Assembly: GCA_934725305.1 (NCBI GenBank)
Contig: CAKVBA010000008.1
Span: forward strand, 10,799 to 74,798
From: an uncultured Parabacteroides sp.
Lineage (GTDB): Bacteria > Bacteroidota > Bacteroidia > Bacteroidales > Tannerellaceae
DNA length: 64,000 nt
Direction of reading: 5' to 3'
The position numbers and the translations under genes were made by a program. Within the stretch, counting starts at the first letter, position 1, and every line of letters begins with the position of its first letter. The notes under the pieces are model-generated. The model made no database searches and was not told the origin of the DNA. It saw only the letters and a list, made by a program, of their open reading frames with translations. Below are positions 23,593 to 30,808 of the stretch, one piece after another.

Positions 23593-23630
23593 TATACAAA
23601 ACCGTTGGTACAATAAAGTATATAGTCGCG
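23593..23630 (-). repeat. right inverted repeat of the island
   Basis: Inverted match to 18872-18909 (one mismatch over 38 bp, 34 bp perfect at 23593-23626). The adjoining 90 bp inside, back to the terminator, hold no gene. Confidence 0.85.
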
Positions 23631-23829
23631 AAAAATAAAATGCAATAGACAAAAGATATCAGTAAAAGATGATACCTTTGTTTATAAGTAAGATTATACA
23701 AACAAAACCTGTTGGCAGAATTTAGTAAAATGCTGGGACGAAGAGGATGAGATCGACAGGTGTTTACAGGTGTAAATAACAAAGGTCGAATCCTGATAGC
23801 AGTAGTTTGCAATTATAACACACCGCCTT

Positions 23830-24140
23830 CGTTGGGCAAGACGGGTAAGGCTGTTTTTGGAAAAGCTCGGCACCTTTTTGGAAAAAGGGCGCACCCTTTT
23901 TGGAAAAAGGACGGCATCTTTTTTTTAACGGCATTTGAGTGGTATTTAAATAGCGTTTAAACACGGTTTAAATAGCCTTCAAAAAGAAGGGTAAGAACTC
24001 TTGAAAAAATGGATAGGCACTCCGTTTGAATCGGGAAGACATAGGCATCCATTTTGAAAGGAATAACTACTCCGTTTGGAAAGAATAGTTAGTCCGTTTT
24101 TTTGACCTTATTATTGCCATTCTGCCAACGGGTAAACAAA
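23830..24140 (+). repeat. divergent copy of the 342-bp element
   Basis: Degenerate units (CACCTTTTTGGAAAAAGGGC, TAGGCACTCCGTTTGAATCG, TACTCCGTTTGGAAAG) resemble the 342-bp family, but the ends differ: this copy finishes CTTATTATTGCCATTCTGCC, as does the short copy at 43770-43885. It reaches to within 15 bp of the following glycosyltransferase start. No gene lies in 23631-24150. Confidence 0.6.
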
Positions 24141-24150
24141 AGATTCCGAC

Positions 24151-25605
24151 ATGAAACACATCGATTGCTTCCTTCTATATGAAGATTTTGCAGCTACAGA
24201 AAGACTGGTTAGTCTGCTGAGTCAACATCCTCTCATCAATCAGATCTATCTGATTACCCACCAAGAGCAGCCGCGTCCTATTGCCTCTGCCCGGTTATTA
24301 AAAGCAGAACAGTTATGGAACAGTGCGCTGATACAACAGATTGCTCAATTAACTTCGGCATCGTATGCCTTGATACAGACCCGAAAAGGAACGCCCGAGT
24401 TGGGCCAGTTTGCTTTAGAGCGTTTTATACGCATCGCTGATGACACACAGGCCGGATTGATCTATGCTGACTATCAGATTGCCCAAGAGGGAAAGACCGA
24501 GCCTCATCCCGTGATCGATTACCAGTTCGGTAGTTTACGCGATGACTTTGACTTTGGTCCGCTTCTGCTTTTCCGCAAGGAAGCATTACACATGGCTGCC
24601 CGCTCTACAACGGCAGACTATCAGTTTGCGGCTCTCTATGAGACCCGACTGGCTGTTTCCCAACAATATCCAATCATACATATCAATGAATATCTATACA
24701 CCATCATAGAGCACGACACACGTAAGTCGGGCGAAAAGATCTTTGACTATGTAGATCCTAAAAACCGTCAGGTGCAGATCGAGATGGAGATAGTCTGCAC
24801 AGAGCACTTAAAGCAGATTGGTGGTTATCTACCTCCGCATTTCCTGCCGATCGATCTCAAAGCGGGCGAATTTGAGCAGGAGGCATCAGTGATTATTCCG
24901 GTGCGCAACCGTGTACAGACCATCGATGATGCTATCCAATCGGTCTTGAAGCAAGAGACAACCTTTCCTTTCAACCTGATTATCATAGATAACCACTCGA
25001 CCGACGGCACCAGCGAACGAATCCGATCATACACTCACAACCCGAAAGTAATTCATGTGATACCGGAACGGAATGACTTAGGAATTGGAGGCTGCTGGAA
25101 TACCGGCGTACAGCATAAAGCCTGCGGACGCTTTGCCATTCAGTTGGATAGTGACGATGTCTATAGCGACGAACATACCGTGCAGAAAATTGTAACTGCC
25201 TTTTATGAACAGCAATGTGCCATGATGGTGGGAACCTATATGATGACCAATTTCGAGATGGAGATGATCGCTCCCGGCATCATTGACCACAAAGAATGGA
25301 CACCCGAGAATGGACGCAACAATGCTCTACGAATCAATGGCTTAGGTGCACCCAGAGCCTTCTTCACGCCTCTACTCCGCCAGCTGCCATTGCCCAATAC
25401 CAGCTATGGCGAAGATTATGCAGCCGGACTTCGCATCAGCCGCGATTATCAGATAGGACGCATCTATGATGTCCTTTATCTGTGCCGACGCTGGAAAGAC
25501 AATTCCGATGCAGCTCTCGACATCTGGAAGATGAATCAATATAACAGCTATAAAGATAAACTGAGAACGTGGGAACTGCAGGCCCGTATTCAAATGAAGA
25601 AATAA
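24151..25605 (+). CDS. family 2 glycosyltransferase, two-domain
   Basis: Cytosolic protein of 484 residues. The C-terminal part (about 248-460) is a GT-A, GT2-type domain: ASVIIPVRNRVQTIDDAIQS, LIIIDNHSTDGTSERI, GIGGCWNTGV and the metal-binding FAIQLDSDDVYSDE. The N-terminal 240 residues also look GT-A-like (CFLLYEDFAATERLVSLLSQ; AGLIYADYQI) but lack a clear DxD, so may be a degenerate second domain. Stop and start overlap (TAATG) with the DUF4922 gene, indicating coupled translation. The sugar acceptor is unknown. Confidence 0.88.
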   Translation: MKHIDCFLLYEDFAATERLVSLLSQHPLINQIYLITHQEQPRPIASARLLKAEQLWNSALIQQIAQLTSASYALIQTRKGTPELGQFALERFIRIADDTQAGLIYADYQIAQEGKTEPHPVIDYQFGSLRDDFDFGPLLLFRKEALHMAARSTTADYQFAALYETRLAVSQQYPIIHINEYLYTIIEHDTRKSGEKIFDYVDPKNRQVQIEMEIVCTEHLKQIGGYLPPHFLPIDLKAGEFEQEASVIIPVRNRVQTIDDAIQSVLKQETTFPFNLIIIDNHSTDGTSERIRSYTHNPKVIHVIPERNDLGIGGCWNTGVQHKACGRFAIQLDSDDVYSDEHTVQKIVTAFYEQQCAMMVGTYMMTNFEMEMIAPGIIDHKEWTPENGRNNALRINGLGAPRAFFTPLLRQLPLPNTSYGEDYAAGLRISRDYQIGRIYDVLYLCRRWKDNSDAALDIWKMNQYNSYKDKLRTWELQARIQMKK

Positions 25606-26576
25606 TGGAGACAACAAATAGTATCAACTCATTACAGGCAACCGAACTGTTGCACAAGCAACTCTCTTGCTGGTCATTGGCGACACAAAACTATCAGGCG
25701 CTGGCCCATTGTGAGGTTCGCACCTTTCAGATGGAAGAGGGTTGCACCATCAAAGTGCAGTTCAATCCGGCCCGCATCATCTCATCCAATGCCAAGGTTG
25801 ACAACAGGTCTTTGGCCACACGCCGGTGTTTTCTCTGTCCCGACCATCTGCCATCGGAACAGCTTCGGATCAATTGGAAAGATCGCTACCTGCTTCTGAC
25901 CAATCCCTTTCCTATTTTCCGTGAACATTTCACATTACCCTCATGCCAGCACGAGCCGCAGTCTATCGCTTCAAAGATAAACGACCTGTTGGAGCTGACA
26001 CAACAGCTAAAGCAGTTCACCCTCTTTTATAATGGTCCCAAATGTGGTGCCTCGGCTCCCGATCATGCCCACTTTCAGGCAGCGACGCGCCATGTTATGC
26101 CTCTCGACAATGAGTCTGACCAAATCCACCAACATCGTACATCTATTATAGAGATGTCTGATGGTACTTTGCAGAGCTTCACCCACTATTTGCGAAATGG
26201 ATTTATCATCAAGGCCCGCACCCGGAAGACAGCCTCAGAGCTATTCAGACAAATCTATGATGCACTGGAGATTCATCCCGATGAATATGAACCACGGATG
26301 AACCTGTTTTCCTCTTATTCCGACGAAGAGGGATGGACACTGCAAATCATCCCGCGCCGTCAACATCGCCCTTGGCAATATGCGGCTACAGGAGAAGAAC
26401 AACTCATCAGTAGTCCGGGAGCTGCCGATGTGGGCGGACTCTTCATCACCGCTCGCCCGGAAGATTTCCAGAAGATCAATGCGGCATTGCTACGGGATAT
26501 TTTCCAGCAAGTATGCCTGCGTGATGAGGAAATAGATGCGATTGCAGAACGAATTCGCCACAAGAAACATCCATAA
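25605..26576 (+). CDS. DUF4922 protein, nucleotidyltransferase/phosphorylase-like (HIT superfamily)
   Basis: Protein of 323 residues resembling the galactose-1-phosphate uridylyltransferase, Ap4A phosphorylase and GDP-galactose phosphorylase branch. The HxHxQ signature is present in GASAPDHAHFQA, where the first or second His would be the nucleotidylated nucleophile, and CFLCPDHLP near residue 88 gives a possible zinc pair. TAATG overlap with the preceding glycosyltransferase argues that it makes or recycles the nucleotide sugar used there. The substrate is not known. Confidence 0.82.
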   Translation: METTNSINSLQATELLHKQLSCWSLATQNYQALAHCEVRTFQMEEGCTIKVQFNPARIISSNAKVDNRSLATRRCFLCPDHLPSEQLRINWKDRYLLLTNPFPIFREHFTLPSCQHEPQSIASKINDLLELTQQLKQFTLFYNGPKCGASAPDHAHFQAATRHVMPLDNESDQIHQHRTSIIEMSDGTLQSFTHYLRNGFIIKARTRKTASELFRQIYDALEIHPDEYEPRMNLFSSYSDEEGWTLQIIPRRQHRPWQYAATGEEQLISSPGAADVGGLFITARPEDFQKINAALLRDIFQQVCLRDEEIDAIAERIRHKKHP

Positions 26577-26623
26577 TCTTGAAATAAATCCAAGAATGAG
26601 TAAATAGTATGGCCAATGTTCCT

Positions 26624-26631
26624 TATATTTG
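26624..26631 (+). promoter_or_regulatory. promoter (-7 box) for lpxK
   Basis: TATATTTG followed by C, 55 bp before the lpxK ATG; the -33 box is poor. It lies in the 110-bp gap after the DUF4922 gene, so lpxK-thiL is probably a separate unit. Confidence 0.45.
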
Positions 26632-26686
26632 CTTGCAATATGAGTAACTTGCAATAGTTCGTTCAACATTTGTAGTAGATATAGAC

Positions 26687-27802
26687 ATGCCGACAGTTCC
26701 GTTGATTCACATAAATCATAATCTTTTACCTCTCTCTTTTCTCTATGGATTGGGAGTCCGGTTCAGGAACCAACTCTTTGATTGGGGTTTGCTGAAGGGT
26801 AAAAAATATCCAATTCCCATCATCTCTATCGGCAACTTAGCAGTGGGCGGAACCGGCAAGACGCCTCATACAGAATACCTGATCCGGCTACTGAGCCGCC
26901 ACTATCGGTTGGCCGTATTGAGCCGTGGATACAAGCGTAAAAGCTCGGGCTTTCTATTAGCAACCTCTCACTCAACCAGCCGGGACATCGGAGATGAACC
27001 GTTCCAGATGAAACAGAAATTTCCCTCAATCCTGGTGGCTGTGGATGCCGATCGCCAACGAGGCATTGAGACGCTGCTGAATCTGCCTCAACAGGAACGC
27101 CCCGAAGTGATTTTACTGGATGATGCCTTTCAGCATCGCTATGTCATTCCCAGTCTCTCTATTCTGCTGACCGACTATCACTGTCCCTATTACAGTGACA
27201 AGTTGCTGCCGGCCGGCCGGTTACGCGAACCCATCGAAGGAGCTCTGAGGGCAGACATCGTTGTCGTCACTAAATGTGTCGATGGAATGACTCCGCTGGA
27301 TTTTCGCATCATCGAAGAGAATCTGCACTTAATGGCCAATCAAGAGCTCTTCTTTTCACACGTGAGCTACGAGAATCTGAAGGCACTCTATCCTCAAGAG
27401 GCGCCCAACAGAAACTTGAATAGATTATCGGCCAAAGCAAGTATTCTATTAGTGTCGGGCATTGCCTCGCCTGCTCCTCTTATTCAGCAGATAAAGAGCT
27501 ATGGCAATCGGGTAGAAACGCTTTGCTTCCCCGACCATCACGATTTCAGCCAGCAAGATTTCCGAAAGATACAAGAGACTTTCGACCGGATAAAGAGTAG
27601 TGATAAATTCATCGTGGCAACGGAAAAGGATGCTGCCCGCTTATGGAATCATCCGCTCCTGCCCAAAGCATGGAGAAAAGTGCTGTATTATCTGCCTATC
27701 AACATACAGTTCTTTCTCGACAAACAACAACATTTCGATAACTTGATAATAAAACATATACAATCCTATGAGCAACAAAACAGAAATAGCAACCTTAGGT
27801 GA
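26687..27802 (+). CDS. lpxK: tetraacyldisaccharide 4'-kinase
   Basis: Inner-membrane-associated kinase of 371 residues that phosphorylates the 4' position of the lipid A disaccharide. The hydrophobic N-terminal segment PLSFLYGLGVRFRNQLFDWG anchors the enzyme. The P-loop is VGGTGKT (about 53-59), and the family stretch VILLDDAFQHRYV carries the second catalytic Asp region. The length is slightly above E. coli LpxK (328). The last 35 bp overlap the start of thiL. Confidence 0.95.
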   Translation: MPTVPLIHINHNLLPLSFLYGLGVRFRNQLFDWGLLKGKKYPIPIISIGNLAVGGTGKTPHTEYLIRLLSRHYRLAVLSRGYKRKSSGFLLATSHSTSRDIGDEPFQMKQKFPSILVAVDADRQRGIETLLNLPQQERPEVILLDDAFQHRYVIPSLSILLTDYHCPYYSDKLLPAGRLREPIEGALRADIVVVTKCVDGMTPLDFRIIEENLHLMANQELFFSHVSYENLKALYPQEAPNRNLNRLSAKASILLVSGIASPAPLIQQIKSYGNRVETLCFPDHHDFSQQDFRKIQETFDRIKSSDKFIVATEKDAARLWNHPLLPKAWRKVLYYLPINIQFFLDKQQHFDNLIIKHIQSYEQQNRNSNLR

Positions 27803-28799
27803 ATTTGGTTTGATTCGCCACTTAACTGAACGCATCGGATTAAAAAATGAAAGCAGTATCAAAGGCGTTGGCGACGATGCCGCGATTCTCGATTATAAAA
27901 ACAAACAGATTCTTGTTACAACAGACTTGTTACTCGAAGGTATCCACTTCGATCTTACTTATGTTCCTCTGAAGCACTTGGGTTACAAATCGGCTATTGT
28001 CAACTTTTCAGATATCTATGCCATGAACGGAGCTCCCAAGCAGATCACAGTCTCTTTGGGAATCTCAAAACGTTTCTCGGTAGAAGATTTGGAAGAGTTC
28101 TACAGCGGATTACAGTTGGCCTGTGACATTTATGGAGTGGACATCGTTGGTGGTGACACATCGGCCTCTATGACGGGCCTTTGCATCAGTATCACCTGTA
28201 TCGGCGAAGGCGAAAAGGGCAAAATTGTTTGCCGCAATGGTGCCAAAGAGACCGACTTGATCTGTGTATCCGGAGATTTAGGCGCGGCATATATGGGTCT
28301 GCAACTATTGGAACGTGAAAAGAGCGTATTTAAAGGAGAAAAAGACTTTACTCCCGACTTCTCCGGCAAAGAATATTTGCTGGAACGCCAGTTGAAGCCT
28401 GAAGCTCGTAAAGACATCATCGAGATGTTAGGCAAAGCCGGCATTGTTCCCACCGCAATGATGGATGTATCAGACGGTCTTTCTTCAGAATTGCTTCATA
28501 TCTCCAAAGAAAGTCAGGTTGGCTGCCGCGTTTATGAAGATCGAATACCCATCGATTATCAGACAGCAACTATGGCCGAGCAATTCAACATGAACCTGGT
28601 CACAGCGGCTCTAAATGGTGGCGAAGACTATGAACTGCTATTCACCGTTCCCCTGACAGACCACGACAAAGTCTCTGAGATGAAAGGCATTAGAGTAATC
28701 GGCCACATCACTAAACTTGAGTTGGGCAACTACCTTGTAGGCCGCGATGGTGGCGAAGTTGAGTTAAGGGCTCAAGGCTGGAATTCTCTAAAAGAATAG
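27768..28799 (+). CDS. thiL: thiamine-monophosphate kinase
   Basis: ATP-dependent kinase of 343 residues making thiamine pyrophosphate from thiamine phosphate (AIR synthase/PurM fold). Visible motifs: GVGDDAAIL (about 36-44), LVTTDLLLEGIHFDLTYVP, YGVDIVGGDTS, MMDVSDGLSSELLHI and NGGEDYELLFTVP. It overlaps the end of lpxK, so the two are translationally linked, and is followed by tRNA-Phe. Confidence 0.95.
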   Translation: MSNKTEIATLGEFGLIRHLTERIGLKNESSIKGVGDDAAILDYKNKQILVTTDLLLEGIHFDLTYVPLKHLGYKSAIVNFSDIYAMNGAPKQITVSLGISKRFSVEDLEEFYSGLQLACDIYGVDIVGGDTSASMTGLCISITCIGEGEKGKIVCRNGAKETDLICVSGDLGAAYMGLQLLEREKSVFKGEKDFTPDFSGKEYLLERQLKPEARKDIIEMLGKAGIVPTAMMDVSDGLSSELLHISKESQVGCRVYEDRIPIDYQTATMAEQFNMNLVTAALNGGEDYELLFTVPLTDHDKVSEMKGIRVIGHITKLELGNYLVGRDGGEVELRAQGWNSLKE

Positions 28800-28849
28800 T
28801 TTTTTTCTAAAAAACTTCCCAAAGATATTGCAGGTTTAAAAAAAGTCCG

Positions 28850-28857
28850 TATATTTG
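28850..28857 (+). promoter_or_regulatory. promoter of tRNA-Phe
   Basis: TATATTTG with ATTG at 28827-28830 19 bp upstream, ending 19 bp before the tRNA. Confidence 0.6.
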
Positions 28858-28876
28858 CACCCGTAAACAAAACGAT

Positions 28877-28949
28877 GGTGCCATAGCTCAGTTGGTAGAG
28901 CAAAGGACTGAAAATCCTTGTGTCCCCGGTTCGATTCCTGGTGGCACCA
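28877..28949 (+). tRNA. tRNA-Phe (GAA)
   Basis: Complete 73-nt cloverleaf. The acceptor stem GGTGCCA pairs with TGGCACC, the D-arm starts GCTCAGTTGG, the anticodon loop CTGAAAA gives GAA, and the T-arm is CCCCGGTTCGATTCCTGG. Discriminator A; CCA is not encoded. Confidence 0.97.
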
Positions 28950-28956
28950 CGAATAG

Positions 28957-28995
28957 AAAATCCTAAGTACTGATAATAAAGTATTTAGGATTTTT
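28957..28995 (+). terminator. terminator after tRNA-Phe
   Basis: AAATCCTAA (28958-28966) pairs with TTAGGATTT (28985-28993), with added ACT/AGT pairing, then a T run. The next 200 bp hold only a remnant of the hairpin-repeat family around 29160 (CAGCCTCAAAAGGTGCGTCA). Confidence 0.8.
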
Positions 28996-29198
28996 CCTTT
29001 TATACACATACGGAACAATGATGGAGTTTTGGCAGACCTTCGCTAAGTACTACAGACATTCCAATTCCACAGAATGGAGTTTTATCATATAACACCTTTG
29101 AAAGGAAGATTTTCCTAAACACACATCAACACTCTATGCTGTCCCAAATTAACTATTAGATACAGCCTCAAAAGGTGCGTCATCACCCATCGCCATAT

Positions 29199-30170
29199 TT
29201 ACAACGTCGCTATCTCTTCTGCGGAAAGTCCTGTTACTTGTGAGATAATATCCGGCGCCACGTGAAGGGCTTTCATCTTTCGGACATTCTCCAGATTCAT
29301 CAATCTTTCGCCTTCTATTAGCCCTTCAGCTCGACCTTCCTCTAATCCTTCGGCTCGACCTTTGGCTAAACCGGCCATCATGCCCTCACGATGGGCTGTA
29401 TCTACCACATCATTCTGAATCATGATATTACCCAAATGACGCTCATAAGCCATGCGGTCTGCCTTCGACATCGAATAGAGTTTCAGCTTCTCTCGTGCTT
29501 CACTCAATCCGGGGGCTTTCGTATGAGGATCAATCTTGCCATCCTTCAGATAACGGACCCACTCTTCCAACGGTGTAACGGCCACTTTGTTGAACTCGTT
29601 CACGCGAATTAGGATATATTCCGGAAAGATCTCGGCCGGATAACGACTGATCAGTGCGCCTTCTTGTTTGGCATTCAGCAACAGACGGTCGTGAGTATGC
29701 ACGCCCACAAACTGGTTACAGCCATGATAGAGATAGTCATTGCCCTGACCCAAATCAAAATAGAGAATGCTGATGGAATAGACCTTCTTTACCTTATAAT
29801 AGGTGTCGCCCAAAGAGATGTGTTCGGTAATGGCTTTGGCCACTCCATACAGAATGCGTTCCAGAAAATGGGCTTCTCGTGTGTTTTGGATCTCGATGAT
29901 AATAATCTCGCCCTTGCTGTTCAACGCTTTGATATCGACACGATTATACTTATCGTCCATCGTCTGCTGATTTCCTTCGCTTTCCAATATCTCGGAAACG
30001 GTGATCTTCTCACCCAAGAACACCGTAAGAAAACCCTCCAGCACATCGAAGTTCGCCTTCTGACGCAACAGCCGCTTAATGGCCCAGTCAAATCGGATAT
30101 ATCTATCTTCCAGATCTTCCATATAATCCACGTTTTTTGTTTCTTTCTTCTTTTCCGCTTTTTCCTTCAT
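29199..30170 (-). CDS. Rpn-family recombination-promoting nuclease (PD-(D/E)XK)
   Basis: Protein of 323 residues of the Rpn/'PD-(D/E)XK transposase' type, known from E. coli RpnA as a nuclease that raises RecA-independent recombination and degrades DNA. The core is YNRVDIKALNSKGEIIIIEIQNT, giving Asp...Glu-x-Gln. The C-terminus carries the usual Gly/Glu/Arg repeats (GLAKGRAEGLEEGRAEGL). The first ~16 residues are Lys/Glu-rich, and an internal Met (MEDLEDRYIRFDW) may be the true start. It is isolated between repeats, consistent with a mobile or stress-related gene. Confidence 0.88.
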   Translation of the reverse strand: MKEKAEKKKETKNVDYMEDLEDRYIRFDWAIKRLLRQKANFDVLEGFLTVFLGEKITVSEILESEGNQQTMDDKYNRVDIKALNSKGEIIIIEIQNTREAHFLERILYGVAKAITEHISLGDTYYKVKKVYSISILYFDLGQGNDYLYHGCNQFVGVHTHDRLLLNAKQEGALISRYPAEIFPEYILIRVNEFNKVAVTPLEEWVRYLKDGKIDPHTKAPGLSEAREKLKLYSMSKADRMAYERHLGNIMIQNDVVDTAHREGMMAGLAKGRAEGLEEGRAEGLIEGERLMNLENVRKMKALHVAPDIISQVTGLSAEEIATL

Positions 30171-30285
30171 AGCTTTCGTGTTAATTGGTTAATATGTACA
30201 AAGATAGTATTTCAAAGACAATTCCCCTCGTAAAAAGAGGAGAATCGTGTTTTTTTACCCACGACACTATTCCCCAATACAAAGG

Positions 30286-30627
30286 TTATTGTATTTTATT
30301 AAAGTCCATTTTTGCTAAAAACGAGAGACAAAACCATCAGGAATGCTGACGATTCCGGCGGAATTGACGGACAAGTCCGCTTCGGCATAAACACCCTTTA
30401 AAAACAGGATTTTAGCTCTCTTTCAAGGGTCTATAGAGTTTTTGAAAAAAGGGTATAGACTTTTCAGAAAAAGTCTAGGGACTTTTTTGAAAATGGGTAG
30501 GCACTCCGTTTGGATTGGGTTCCTACTCCGTCTGAATTGAGTAGGCTCCCAATTTCCGAAAATAAACTACTCCATTTTGACAGGATAAGCAGCCTCTTGT
30601 CCGCGTGTTTACTTATTGTATTTTTGT
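30286..30627 (+). repeat. 342-bp dispersed element, copy 2
   Basis: Begins TTATTGTATTTTATT and ends TTATTGTATTTTTGT. Internally it has CCGGCGG blocks (about 30350-30385) and then about six units of roughly 22 nt (AGGGTATAGACTTTTCAGAA, GGGTAGGCACTCCGTTTGGA, GGGTTCCTACTCCGTCTGAA). It matches the inverted copy at 48076-48419 nearly end to end. The 30628-30738 stretch after it has a fragment like the 33991 hairpin and no gene. Confidence 0.78.
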
Positions 30628-30738
30628 TGTCAATAAATACATTTATCCAAGACGTTGCTATAGACCAAAAGGAAAATTAGCACGCCATAATTGCAAACTA
30701 CGGCTTTGCGTTTTACTAATCCTACCATACACCTAAAA

Positions 30739-30777
30739 AGAGCCTGTGCCAAAACCAACCGGTTCGACACAGGCTCT
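30739..30777 (-). terminator. terminator of the M13 peptidase gene
   Basis: AGAGCCTGTG (30739-30748) pairs with CACAGGCTCT (30768-30777); on the minus strand it follows the peptidase stop by about 30 bp. Confidence 0.7.
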
Positions 30778-30808
30778 ATAAAATATATCAGGATTCTAAC
30801 CTATACAA

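Larger units (their letters stand above)
18872..23630. mobile_element. accessory island bounded by 38-bp inverted repeats
   Basis: A 4.76-kb block whose two ends are inverted copies of one sequence (37 of 38 matching; 34 bp perfect). It holds an IS1595-type transposase, a structured RNA, a PvuRts1I-like nuclease and four small or unrecognised genes, none housekeeping. Family-C repeats flank it on both sides. No direct target duplication is evident beside the repeats, so the mechanism (transposition, site-specific recombination or inversion) is undecided. Confidence 0.6.

Noticed and set aside
18864..23638. Target-site duplication flanking the island
   Set aside because: The eight bases outside the two ends (TTAATTAA on the left, AAAAATAA on the right) do not match, nor do they when the ends are shifted by four bases.
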